Positions 28,790 to 37,045 of a DNA stretch of 64,000 nt are shown here, piece by piece. The position numbers and the translations under genes were made by a program. This DNA is from Roseomonas indoligenes (GTDB taxonomy: Bacteria > Pseudomonadota > Alphaproteobacteria > Acetobacterales > Acetobacteraceae), in the NCBI RefSeq assembly GCF_017813365.1, contig NZ_JAGIZA010000013.1, forward strand, positions 1 through 64,000, in the 5' to 3' direction. The stretch's first letter is position 1; every line of letters starts with the position of its first letter. The notes under the pieces are model-generated. The model saw nothing but the letters and a program-made list of their open reading frames with translations. It was not told where the DNA came from and ran no database searches.

Positions 28790-29991
28790 CCGGCAAGCGC
28801 CCGCGCCGCCCGCCGCCCGGACCGCACCGCGGCGTCGATTGTCGCCGGCAGCACCGGCTCCATCCAGTCCCCCGCCAGGGCCAGGTTCGGCAGCACCCGC
28901 ACTGGCGGCGGCGGCGGGTCGCCCGGCCGGTGGCGCGGCGTCGCGCGCTTCTCCTTCACCGCGCGGCAGGGCGGCGGCACCTCCGGCCACGCCCCCGGCA
29001 GGTGGAAGGCCGCCGCCAGCGCCCGGATCTCCGCCCAGGCACGCGGCGTTAGATCCTCCGCCGACTCCCGAGCCTCCGCATCCGCCGCGCTCACCGTCAC
29101 CGCCACGGTATCCGGCCGCACCAGCACCCACTGGCACAACCCTCCCAGCACGCCGAGGAAGCGGACCGGTCCCTGGGTCTTGTGGTCGAAATGCAGGTTC
29201 AGGATCGGCGCATGCGCCGCCGGAACGGAAATCTCCGGCAGCAGGCGCCCCGCCTCCCAGGGCGGCAAGGCCAGGATCACGGAATCCCCATCCCCTAGCG
29301 CCAGCGTACCATCCGCGAACTCCAGCGCAATCACGCGCCCGTCCCGCCCCTTCTGCAGCCCGCGCAGCCGCGCCCCGTTGCGGATCTCCACGCCCCGTGC
29401 CCGCAGCGCCGCCAGCGCCGGCTCCACCAGGTCCGGCCCCAGCCCGCGCCGCGCCACCAGCAGCCGCGCCGCCCCGGGCGCCCCGACCCGCCGCAGCACC
29501 GCCCCCAGCTTGCGCGAGGACGCCTCCGCCACCGGCGTGTTCAGCGCCGCGATCACCAGCGGCTCCACGAACCCCCGCAGGAAGGCCGGATGCGCGGCCA
29601 TCGCCCCCGCCACCGCCACATCCCCCGGCCCCGCCAGCCGCATCAGCGCGCCCAGCGCCTGGACGCCCGCCCCGTCCGGCCGCCGGTCCTTGCGCCACCA
29701 TCCCAGCGGGGACAGCGCCACCCGCCGCGCCCGCCCATCCGCCATGTCCAGCACCGGCAGCCCTCCCGGCTCCGGCTCCACCCACCCGTCCCGCGCACCG
29801 ATCTCCCGCAGGAACCCCAGCGCCGCCCGGTTTGCGCCCACCAGCGCGTGGGTCCCGTTGTCCAGCCCATCTGCCAGCGCCCGCGCCCGCCCGCCCGCCA
29901 GCGGCGCCGCCTCGTGCACCACCACCCGCCCCCGCGCGGCCAGCGCGGCCGCCAGGCCAGCCAGGCCGGCACCGATGACGTGGGTGGTCAT
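28786..29991 (-). CDS. hpnE: Hydroxysqualene dehydroxylase HpnE (FAD-dependent)
   Basis: 401 residues. In the HpnC-D-E route HpnE reduces hydroxysqualene to squalene. The N-terminus MTTHVIGAGLAGLAAALAAR is a dinucleotide-binding GxGxxG motif; the conserved HEAAPLAGGRARAL and LALAGDWMEPVLPATIDAAV segments are typical of amine-oxidase-like FAD proteins and match HpnE. The start at 29991 gives the standard N-terminus; a longer frame upstream runs into the hairpin repeat and is not supported. It lies downstream of the HpnC-HpnD fusion but is separated by a hairpin-rich gap of 244 bp, so it may have partly independent expression. Confidence 0.92.
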   Translation of the reverse strand: MTTHVIGAGLAGLAAALAARGRVVVHEAAPLAGGRARALADGLDNGTHALVGANRAALGFLREIGARDGWVEPEPGGLPVLDMADGRARRVALSPLGWWRKDRRPDGAGVQALGALMRLAGPGDVAVAGAMAAHPAFLRGFVEPLVIAALNTPVAEASSRKLGAVLRRVGAPGAARLLVARRGLGPDLVEPALAALRARGVEIRNGARLRGLQKGRDGRVIALEFADGTLALGDGDSVILALPPWEAGRLLPEISVPAAHAPILNLHFDHKTQGPVRFLGVLGGLCQWVLVRPDTVAVTVSAADAEARESAEDLTPRAWAEIRALAAAFHLPGAWPEVPPPCRAVKEKRATPRHRPGDPPPPPVRVLPNLALAGDWMEPVLPATIDAAVRSGRRAARALAG

Positions 29992-30011
29992 GGGGTGGTT
30001 GCCCCGGTCTT

Positions 30012-30215
30012 CGGGGAAGGGCGGCGCCCTTCCCCGCGCCCCAACCCGGCAGGAAACTGAGTTTCCTGCACCTTCCATCTGTCAAACGCCCAAGGCTGGT
30101 GGGGCCCCTTCAGGACCCCACCAGCCTTGGGCATCTCTTTTACAGGCGGGAGGCGCAGGAACCTCAGATTCCCGGCGGATAGGGGGCCCGGGGGAAAGGC
30201 AGCGCCTTTCCCCCG
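30012..30215. repeat. Symmetric multi-hairpin intergenic element
   Basis: Four strong hairpins plus one degenerate hairpin lie between hpnE and the HpnC-HpnD gene: 30012-30036 (11-bp stem), 30049-30069 (9 bp, TGA loop), 30088-30132 (perfect 17-bp stem, arms beginning GCCCAAGGCTGG), a degenerate one at about 30157-30173, and 30189-30215 (12 bp). The outer two pairs match hairpins 3 and 4 of the four-hairpin element in outward orientation, so this looks like two half-elements around a new centre. Confidence 0.85.
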
Positions 30216-30235
30216 AACACCGCAGGACACTCCCA

Positions 30236-31843
30236 TCACCACCCCAGCGCCATCGCCGCCAGCCGCGCCTTCTCGCCCGGGCTCAGGCGGGGCCGGAGGC
30301 GGGGCGCGTGGAAGCCGCGGGCGGCCAGGCGGCGGAGGATGCGATGATAGGCCCACATCATCACCCGGGCCGGGCGCAGGGGCTTGCTGTTCGCGCCCTT
30401 GGCAAGCTCGGCCTCGGCGGCGGCGAAGCCGGCCTCGGCGCGGGCCATCAGCCGGTCGCAGGCCTCGAAGAGGTCGGGCCGGGCAATCAGGGTCCCCGCA
30501 GCTGCATCGGGGCCGAGCCAGGAAAGCGGGATGTAGACGCGGTCGCGCACAGCGTCCTCGTCGATGTCCCTGAGGATGTTGACGAGCTGAAGCGTGCGCC
30601 CGAGCGCCAGCCCGAAGGCCTCCGCCTCCGGCGCCCCGAAGATGCGGACCGACAACGCCCCGACGCTGCCGGCCACGCGGCGGCAGTAGAGGTCGAGCGC
30701 GGCCTCGTCGGGAATGCGGAGCCGGGCGGTGGAATCCGTCTCCATCCCCGCGATCATCGCCTCGCACTCGGATTTCGGCAGGTCGAAGGCCTCGCGCGCC
30801 CAGAATAGCTCACGGGACACCGCGCAGTCCGGCGCGTCCAGCTTGGCCCGCCACTCCGCCAGGAACTGCCGCTTCTCCGCCTCCGGCGCCGCGCCGTCGG
30901 CGATGTCGTCCACGGCCCGGCAGAAGGCATAGACGGCATAGAGCGCCCGCCGCCGCTCCCCCTTGAGGCTGGCCATCCCGCGCGAGAAGGAGGACCCGGC
31001 ACGCGCCACCCGGGCCCGCACCAGCGCGGCATCCGAAGGCCCATTCGTCGGCGCGGCCAGCAACGCGCCCAGCACATCCGCCTTCGTCAGCGCCACCCGC
31101 CCGGCCATCGGATCGGCCGCCCGCAGCCGCGCCAGCAGGCGCCGCGCGCAGCCGATCGTGGTGGCGGACTGGAAGGCCAGCCGCCGGCTCTTCAACAGCC
31201 GCGGCAGCGCCGAGGCCACGTCCAGCAGCGTGTCCGTCCGGTCCAGCAGCGCGTCCAGCACGGCCCGGCGCGGCCCCGCCTGCGTGAACACCTCCTCCAC
31301 CCCGCCGACCTCGGCCATCCAGGATTGCGGGATGTAGATCCGCCCGATCGTGTCCCGGTCCACGCCCATGTCCTGGATGTGGTTCAGCACCTGCAACGAG
31401 GTGCAGAGCGCATCCGCCGCCCGGATCGCCGCCGGGTCGTCGTCCCCATGGATCCGCAGCAGGAACCGCCCCACCGGATCGGCAGAATGCGCGCAGTAAT
31501 CCGCCAGCGCGTCCCAGTCCGCGCAGGGCTCGTTCCGGGAATCGCGGCGGAAGGCGACGAGCATCTTTCGCGCCTCTTCCACCCCGGCCCCGCTCTCGCG
31601 TAGCGCGGTCGCCTCGGGAATGCCGGGCCCGCCATCCAGCGCCGCCTCGATCAGGTCCAGCCGCCGCAGCTTCTCCTCGGGCGGCAGGTCGGGGCTGTCC
31701 CCGATGTCATCGGCCATCCGCACCACGCGGTAGAAGGCGAGCACCTTCCCCCGCACGGCGGGCGAGAGCAGGCGGGAGGCGACGGGGAAATTCTCGGAAT
31801 CCGGCCCGCGCGTGGCGGGCCCGGCGGCAATGCTGGCGCTCAT
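30236..31843 (-). CDS. hpnCD: HpnC-HpnD fusion: hydroxysqualene synthase and presqualene diphosphate synthase
   Basis: 535 residues made of two complete squalene/phytoene-synthase domains. Residues about 12-270 match HpnC (ENFPVASRLLSPAVRG; first Asp motif MADDIGD at 45-49; SADPVGR; second Asp motif HIQDMGVDRD at about 157-162). Residues about 275-535 match HpnD (SSFSRGMASLKGERRRALYA; AVDDIAD at 312-316; LVNILRDIDED at 425-430). HpnD joins two farnesyl-PP into presqualene-PP and HpnC converts it to hydroxysqualene, so the fusion would channel the intermediate. These enzymes are separate proteins in the systems I know. The ATG at 31843 is 10 bp after the glycosyltransferase gene stop. Confidence 0.9.
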   Translation of the reverse strand: MSASIAAGPATRGPDSENFPVASRLLSPAVRGKVLAFYRVVRMADDIGDSPDLPPEEKLRRLDLIEAALDGGPGIPEATALRESGAGVEEARKMLVAFRRDSRNEPCADWDALADYCAHSADPVGRFLLRIHGDDDPAAIRAADALCTSLQVLNHIQDMGVDRDTIGRIYIPQSWMAEVGGVEEVFTQAGPRRAVLDALLDRTDTLLDVASALPRLLKSRRLAFQSATTIGCARRLLARLRAADPMAGRVALTKADVLGALLAAPTNGPSDAALVRARVARAGSSFSRGMASLKGERRRALYAVYAFCRAVDDIADGAAPEAEKRQFLAEWRAKLDAPDCAVSRELFWAREAFDLPKSECEAMIAGMETDSTARLRIPDEAALDLYCRRVAGSVGALSVRIFGAPEAEAFGLALGRTLQLVNILRDIDEDAVRDRVYIPLSWLGPDAAAGTLIARPDLFEACDRLMARAEAGFAAAEAELAKGANSKPLRPARVMMWAYHRILRRLAARGFHAPRLRPRLSPGEKARLAAMALGW

Positions 31844-31853
31844 GACGGCCCGC

Positions 31854-32951
31854 TTATGCCCCATCCGTCGCGGGATAGGCACGGCCCTTCCACCCCGCCG
31901 GCCGCCCGAGGGCGGATCGGACGAGCGCGGTCCACTGGATGGCAAGGGCGGTGAGGACGGTGGCGGGGTGCAGGGGAATGGTCCAGCTCGGCTCCCGCCC
32001 CCGCCAGGTGATGGCGGCGCGGGTGATATAGGTGAGGATGAGGGCCGCCGCCGCCAGGGGACCCGGCAGCAGCAGCCAGGGCATCAGATGCCCTCCCGCC
32101 AGCAGGAGAGTCCAGACCGGCAGCCCCACCGGCGTCGCCATCCCCTCCCGCGCGTTCTTCGCGAATCCGCCCCAGGCCTCGCGGAAGCCGCCGTACATCC
32201 GGCACTCCGCCAGCGGCGCGCCGTCCACCACCTCCGTCCGGTGCCCGGCGGTGCGGAGGTTGCGGGCCAGGTGCAGCCCGTCATGCAGCTTGCTCCGGAA
32301 GGCCCCGTGCCCGCCCACCGCCTCATAGGCGCCGCGCTCCACGAGGATGAGCTGCCCGCAAGCCGCCGCCATGCCGGGATGGCTGGTGGCCGCGCGCCCG
32401 CCGCCGGGCAGGTAGCCCATCATCATCAGGTTGATGGCGGGAACCGTCAGCCCCTCCCCCAGGGTGCGGATCACCTGCCGCGGCACGCCGGTCACCAGGG
32501 CGATCCCCTTCGCCGCCGCATGCCCCGCCATGGCCGCCGCCGCCGCCGGCGCCAGCCGCACATCGGCGTCGATGAACAGCAGGTGCGTCCCCCGCGCCGC
32601 CTCGGCCAGCCGGGCGCAGGCATGCACCTTGCCCGTCCAGCCCGGCGGCAGCGGCGGCGCTTCCAGCAGCCGCAGCCGGGAATCGGCCCCCGCCCGCGCG
32701 GCGACGATGGCCGGCGTCGCGTCGCGCGACCCGTCATCCATCACCAGCACCTCCACCGCCACACCCGCACTGCCCAGCGCCGCGTCCAGGCAGGCGCCGA
32801 TATTCTCCGCCTCGTCGCGGGCTGGAATGAGGATGGAAACGAGCGTTCCGGGCGCGGGGGCCGCCGTGGCGCGGGGCTGCCGGGACAGGTTGGCCGCGGC
32901 CATTCCCGCCGGCAGCGCGGCCAGGGCCAGGGCAAGCGCCTCCAGGATCAT
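31854..32951 (-). CDS. Family 2 glycosyltransferase, HpnB/CrtQ-like
   Basis: 365 residues. An N-terminal TM is followed by a GT2 domain: VSILIPARDEAENIGACLDA, then VLVMDDGSRDATPAI and LLFIDADVRLAP (DxD). The acceptor-side segment has HPGMAAACGQLILV. Two or more TMs close the C-terminus (VWTLLLAGGHLMPWLLL; LAAAALILTYITRAAITW). The pattern fits HpnB and the CrtQ glycosyltransferases that add a sugar to C30 carotenoic acids. Gene order between desaturases, acyltransferase and squalene genes favours carotenoid glycosylation; hopanoid-linked HpnB is the alternative. Confidence 0.85.
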   Translation of the reverse strand: MILEALALALAALPAGMAAANLSRQPRATAAPAPGTLVSILIPARDEAENIGACLDAALGSAGVAVEVLVMDDGSRDATPAIVAARAGADSRLRLLEAPPLPPGWTGKVHACARLAEAARGTHLLFIDADVRLAPAAAAAMAGHAAAKGIALVTGVPRQVIRTLGEGLTVPAINLMMMGYLPGGGRAATSHPGMAAACGQLILVERGAYEAVGGHGAFRSKLHDGLHLARNLRTAGHRTEVVDGAPLAECRMYGGFREAWGGFAKNAREGMATPVGLPVWTLLLAGGHLMPWLLLPGPLAAAALILTYITRAAITWRGREPSWTIPLHPATVLTALAIQWTALVRSALGRPAGWKGRAYPATDGA

Positions 32952-32992
32952 CCGCCCACCCCGCCGCGTCCCCCCATCATCACGCCGGCCCT

Positions 32993-33787
32993 CTAGCCCG
33001 ATTCCGCCCGGCGCGCATGCCGGGGATCGAAGCGCCGCCCGCGCAGCAGGGCCACGAACCGGCGCCAGAGATCGTAGAACCCGCCCATCCCCTCCGCGCC
33101 GGAAACCAGCACGGTGAAGCGCCCGGGATCGCGCGTGAAGGCCTCCTCCGCCAGCCGGTCCATCGTCGCGGTCAGCGCCGCGCGGATCCGCTCCTCCCGC
33201 GCCTCACGGTCCAGCGCCAGCAGCTCGCGCGCCTCAATCGGCTCGCCGAAGGCGGCCAGCATCTCCGGCCGCCGCTCCGTCCAGAACACGTAGTCCAGCG
33301 CCAGGGGCAGCACCAAGGCGTCCGGCGCCATCTCCGGCAGCCGCGTCACCCCCGGCGCGATCGCCACCGGCCGTTCCCGCACGTCCTGGAACCGCCCCGG
33401 CGCGTTCATCCACAGCATGGCGCGCGGCGCTTCCAGCACCGCCTTCGCCGTCCGCAGGAAAGCCACCGCCCCCCGCGCCCCCGGCTCGATCCCGAAGACG
33501 CCCAGGCGCCGCATGAAGCCGTACTTCCCCATCGCCGCCGCCTCCATGGGAATGAAGACGTGGCGGGAGGGAAACAGCCGCGCCGGCAGCAGCATGAAGG
33601 CCACCCCGTCCCACCAGGACGGGTGGTTCGCCAGCACGATCAGCGGCCGCCGTCCGGTCTCGGGCGGCATTCCCCAGTGCGGCAGACGCAGCGCGCCCAT
33701 GTGCCGCCGGAAGAAGCGCGCGAAGACGACGTGGAAGAAGGCGAAGGACCGCGCGTCCCGCAGCACCAGGGGGGACGGCGGTTCCAT
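32993..33787 (-). CDS. Lysophospholipid-type acyltransferase (PlsC/CrtO-like)
   Basis: 264 residues. The acyltransferase His-x4-Asp motif is clear in IVLANHPSWWDGVAFML. The second block (FIPMEAAAMGKYGFMRRLGV) and a third (MLWMNAPGRFQD) occupy the normal positions, although the usual EGTR is replaced by NAPGR. The C-terminus is Arg-rich. It lies 41 bp upstream of the glycosyltransferase gene and 6 bp downstream of a CrtN-type gene, so it probably acylates a carotenoid glycoside, as CrtO does in staphyloxanthin synthesis. A phospholipid role is the alternative. Confidence 0.83.
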   Translation of the reverse strand: MEPPSPLVLRDARSFAFFHVVFARFFRRHMGALRLPHWGMPPETGRRPLIVLANHPSWWDGVAFMLLPARLFPSRHVFIPMEAAAMGKYGFMRRLGVFGIEPGARGAVAFLRTAKAVLEAPRAMLWMNAPGRFQDVRERPVAIAPGVTRLPEMAPDALVLPLALDYVFWTERRPEMLAAFGEPIEARELLALDREAREERIRAALTATMDRLAEEAFTRDPGRFTVLVSGAEGMGGFYDLWRRFVALLRGRRFDPRHARRAESG

Positions 33788-33793
33788 GCCCCT

Positions 33794-35392
33794 TTACTCG
33801 GCGGCCTGGGCCAGCAGGGCGTCCCGCATCCCCGCCCGCTCCGCCGCCGGCGACATGCCCGCCCCGCCCAGGTCCTGGTCCATCGCGTCGGCGGCGATCC
33901 AGCCGGACATCATCACCATCGGCATCCCCGGCCCGGGATGCGCCGCCCCGCCCGCGAGATAGAGCCCCTTCACCGCCCTGGACCGGTTCCCCGGCTTGAA
34001 GGCCCCCGTCCAGGCCCCGTGGGAGGCCAGGCCGTAGATCGCGCCGTCCAGCACCTTGTAGCGGTCATGGATATCCTGCGGCGTCAGCGCGCTCTCCACC
34101 ACGATCCGCTCCTCGATATCCTCCATGCCAGCCGTGCGCTTCAGCTTGTCGAGGATGGTCTGCCGATAGGCCGGGAACATCTTCGACCAGTCCTGCCCGG
34201 GGCGGAGATGCGGCGTGTGCACCAGCACGTACAACGCCTCCCCCCCATCCGGCGCCACGCTCGGATCGGTGGAGGACGGCGCGGCGAGATAGGCCGTGGG
34301 ATCCGGCGCCGGAATTCCCTTCTTGTAGATCGCGTCGAACTCCTCCTCCGCGTCGCGGGAGAAGACGAAGTCGTGATGCGCCAGATGGTCGTACCGCCTG
34401 TTCAGCCCGAGATAGAGCACCACGCCCGAGCAGGCCGGCTCGAACCCCTTCCTCTCGTACTTCCGCCCGGTCTTCCCGCCCACCAGCTCCTTGTAGGTCC
34501 GCAGCGCGTCCATGTTGGAGATCACCGCGTCGAAGGGGATCGTCTGCCCCTTCGCCACCACCCCCGCCACGCGCGTCCCGCCGTCGCGCAGGTCCAGCCC
34601 CGTCACCTCGGTGCTCGGCCGCAACTCCGCCCCGAGGCTCTCGGCGAGCTTCATCAGCCCCTCCGCCACCGCGCGCGTGCCGCCCACGGGATACCAGATC
34701 CCCTCGCTCGCCTGCATGTCGCCGATGCTGCACAGCACCGCCGGCGCCAGATAGGGCGAGGAGCCGACATACTGGCAGTAGTGGTCCAGCATCTGCGCCA
34801 GCCGCGCGTCCGGCACATGCCCGCGGATCACCTTCGCCACCCGCTTGCCCATGCCGAGCGCCATCACGTCCTTCAGCGTGTCGGCGCGCATGTTCGCCTT
34901 GAAGTCGATCGTGTCGGCGATCCCCTCCACCGGCTTCCAGAAGAAGAAGCCCTCGGAAATCCGGTGCAGGTTCTCCGACATGCGCTGGAACTCGCGGTAG
35001 CCCGCGCCATTCCCCGGCGCGAAGGACTCCATGTCCCGCGCCATCTCCTCCACGTTCTCGCGCAGGTCGATCCGCGTGCCGTCCTCGAAGAAGCAGCGCC
35101 ACTGCGGGTCCAGCCGGATCAGCGGCAGGTCGCGCGCCTGCTCCCGCCCCGCCTCGGCGAAGATGCGGCGCAGCACGCGCGGCACCGTCAGGATCGTCGG
35201 CCCCATGTCGAAGCGGAAGGACCCGCCATTGCGCCCGCCCGGCTCGTGCGGCGCCTCCAGGTTCAGCACGGCCGCCTTGCCGCCCAGCCACTCGTTCTTG
35301 TCGAACAGCGTCACCTGGTGCCCGCGCGCCTGGGCGACGCAGGCGGCGGCGAGGCCGCCGAGGCCGCCGCCGATGATGGCAACCTTGGCCAT
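33794..35392 (-). CDS. Phytoene-desaturase-family FAD enzyme (CrtN/CrtP-like), copy B
   Basis: 532 residues. The FAD-binding N-terminus is MAKVAIIGGGLGGLAAACVA with FDKNEWLGGKAAVL. The desaturase block GGSFRFDMGPTILTVPRVLR and C-terminal GLYLAGGAAHPGPGMPMVMM are diagnostic of CrtI/CrtN/CrtP proteins. Two such genes lie in tandem, five bp apart. In C30 pathways one desaturates squalene or dehydrosqualene and the other oxidises the terminal methyl to an aldehyde or acid; I cannot assign which is which from the sequence alone. Confidence 0.9.
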   Translation of the reverse strand: MAKVAIIGGGLGGLAAACVAQARGHQVTLFDKNEWLGGKAAVLNLEAPHEPGGRNGGSFRFDMGPTILTVPRVLRRIFAEAGREQARDLPLIRLDPQWRCFFEDGTRIDLRENVEEMARDMESFAPGNGAGYREFQRMSENLHRISEGFFFWKPVEGIADTIDFKANMRADTLKDVMALGMGKRVAKVIRGHVPDARLAQMLDHYCQYVGSSPYLAPAVLCSIGDMQASEGIWYPVGGTRAVAEGLMKLAESLGAELRPSTEVTGLDLRDGGTRVAGVVAKGQTIPFDAVISNMDALRTYKELVGGKTGRKYERKGFEPACSGVVLYLGLNRRYDHLAHHDFVFSRDAEEEFDAIYKKGIPAPDPTAYLAAPSSTDPSVAPDGGEALYVLVHTPHLRPGQDWSKMFPAYRQTILDKLKRTAGMEDIEERIVVESALTPQDIHDRYKVLDGAIYGLASHGAWTGAFKPGNRSRAVKGLYLAGGAAHPGPGMPMVMMSGWIAADAMDQDLGGAGMSPAAERAGMRDALLAQAAE

Positions 35393-35397
35393 GATGC

Positions 35398-36945
35398 TCA
35401 GATCCTCGTGGAGACGGGCGCGCGGCCGAGATCGCGCAGCAGCAGGTTCGCGCTGATCCGCGCGCCCTCGTAGATCACCGGCAGGCCGGAGCCGGGATGC
35501 GTCCCGCCCCCCACCAGATACAGACCCTGCGTATCGCCGAAGCGATTTCCCGGCCGGAACATGAGCATCTGCCGGAGATCATGCGCCAGGTTGAAGGTGG
35601 CGCCATAACCCACGGCAAACTCGTCCCGCCAGTCGCGCGGCGTCACGCACTTCTCATAGCGGATGCGGGATTCGATATCCCCGATCCCCAGCGCCCGCAG
35701 CCGGTCCAGCGCCAGCTTGCGGTAATGCCGCGTATCCGCCTCCGTCCACTCGTGGCCATGCGTCAGGTTCGGCACGGGCACCAGCAGGTAGAGGCTGGAA
35801 TGCCCCGCCGGCGCCATGGTCGCGTCGGTCGCCACGGGGTTGTGGAGGTAGAGGGAGGGCACATCCGGCACCGTCCCGCTCTCGATCTCCCGGATATTCC
35901 GCTGATAGTCCTCGGAGAGCAGGATGGAATGGTGCGCCAGGTCGGGGAAGGTGCCCTCCACGCCGAGATAGAGCATGAAGGTGGAGCAGGAATAACGGGC
36001 CTTCCCGATCTTCCGGTCGGACCACTTCCGGCGGATGGCATCCGGCACCAGCCGCGGCATGGCATGGGCGAAATCCGCGTTCAGCACCACCGAATCCGCG
36101 GGAATGAGGGAACCGCCCGCCTCGACCCCCGTCGCCCGGTTCCCCTCGAAGACGATCCGGTCGGCCGGCGTGTTGAAGCGGAACTCCACGCCCAGATCGG
36201 CCGCCACCCGCGCCATCGCGGAGGCCACGGTGCCGCAGCCGCCGCGCGGGTGGAACACCCCGTGCTCGTACTCGAGGAAGCTGAGGATGGTGAACAGGCT
36301 GGGGCAGCGGAACGGGCTCATCCCCAGGTATTTCGTCTGGAAGGAGAAGGCGAGCCGCGTGCGCGGGTCCCGGAAATGCCGCCGCAGGTCGGAATCCACC
36401 GATCGGCCGGGCTTCAGCAGCGGCAACGCCCGCAGCATGTCCGCCCCCATCACATCCGCCGCCCGGGTGAAGGCCCGCTCTAGCACCGGCCGGAAGGCGG
36501 CCAGCTTGCGCCGATTCTCCTCCATGAAGGGGCGCACCCCCGCGGCGTCCCGCGGGTCGATCTTCGCCACCTCCGCCTCCATGCGGGAGAGGTCGGGCGT
36601 CGCGTCCAGCGTCACGTTGCCCGCGGCGTTCTCGAAGATCAGGCGGTACTGGGGGTCCAGGCGGATCATCTCCACCTCGTCCTCCAGCCGCACCCCGCAC
36701 TCCGCGAAGACCTCGGCGAGGATCCGGGGATAGAGGAAGAAGGTCGGCCCGAGGTCGAACCGGTACCCCGCCTCCGTCTCGATCGTCCGGCTGCGCCCGC
36801 CGACCACCCGGTCCTTCTCCAGCACCGTCACGCGGAGCCCCCGCGCGGCCAGCAGCATGGCCGAGGCCAATCCGCCCGGCCCGGCGCCGATGATGACGGC
36901 ATGCGGCCGTTCGGGACGCAGGGAGGGGCGACTGAGGGCGTTCAC
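35398..36945 (-). CDS. Phytoene-desaturase-family FAD enzyme (CrtN/CrtP-like), copy A
   Basis: 515 residues from a GTG at 36945, preceded by GGAGA four to eight bases upstream. The FAD motif reads AVIIGAGPGGLASAMLLAAR, then LEKDRVVGGRSRTIETEAGY, the desaturase block FDLGPTFFLYPRILAEVF, and the C-terminal GLYLVGGGTHPGSGLPVIYE. It is the first gene of the carotenoid operon in the direction of transcription. Upstream in-frame codons overlap the acyl-CoA dehydrogenase region and are not conserved. It likely starts oxidation of squalene or a related C30 chain; a C40 phytoene desaturase role is less likely because no CrtB or CrtE is nearby. Confidence 0.9.
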   Translation of the reverse strand: MNALSRPSLRPERPHAVIIGAGPGGLASAMLLAARGLRVTVLEKDRVVGGRSRTIETEAGYRFDLGPTFFLYPRILAEVFAECGVRLEDEVEMIRLDPQYRLIFENAAGNVTLDATPDLSRMEAEVAKIDPRDAAGVRPFMEENRRKLAAFRPVLERAFTRAADVMGADMLRALPLLKPGRSVDSDLRRHFRDPRTRLAFSFQTKYLGMSPFRCPSLFTILSFLEYEHGVFHPRGGCGTVASAMARVAADLGVEFRFNTPADRIVFEGNRATGVEAGGSLIPADSVVLNADFAHAMPRLVPDAIRRKWSDRKIGKARYSCSTFMLYLGVEGTFPDLAHHSILLSEDYQRNIREIESGTVPDVPSLYLHNPVATDATMAPAGHSSLYLLVPVPNLTHGHEWTEADTRHYRKLALDRLRALGIGDIESRIRYEKCVTPRDWRDEFAVGYGATFNLAHDLRQMLMFRPGNRFGDTQGLYLVGGGTHPGSGLPVIYEGARISANLLLRDLGRAPVSTRI

Positions 36946-37045
36946 GCGGTCTCCGGCGGCAAGGGCTGCCACAATGTTTGGGCGGATGAGGAAGGCGCAA
37001 GGTGCGCGTCGCGCTTTCGCCCGCGGGTTGTCGGGCCATGAAGGG

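Noticed and set aside
26955-29978. 1007-residue plus-strand frame crossing several genes
   Set aside because: It begins inside the DUF2934 gene, contains the frameshifted FrnE start by chance continuation, and its later part is the Pro/Arg-rich shadow of hpnE. Only the 28134-28500 portion is meaningful.
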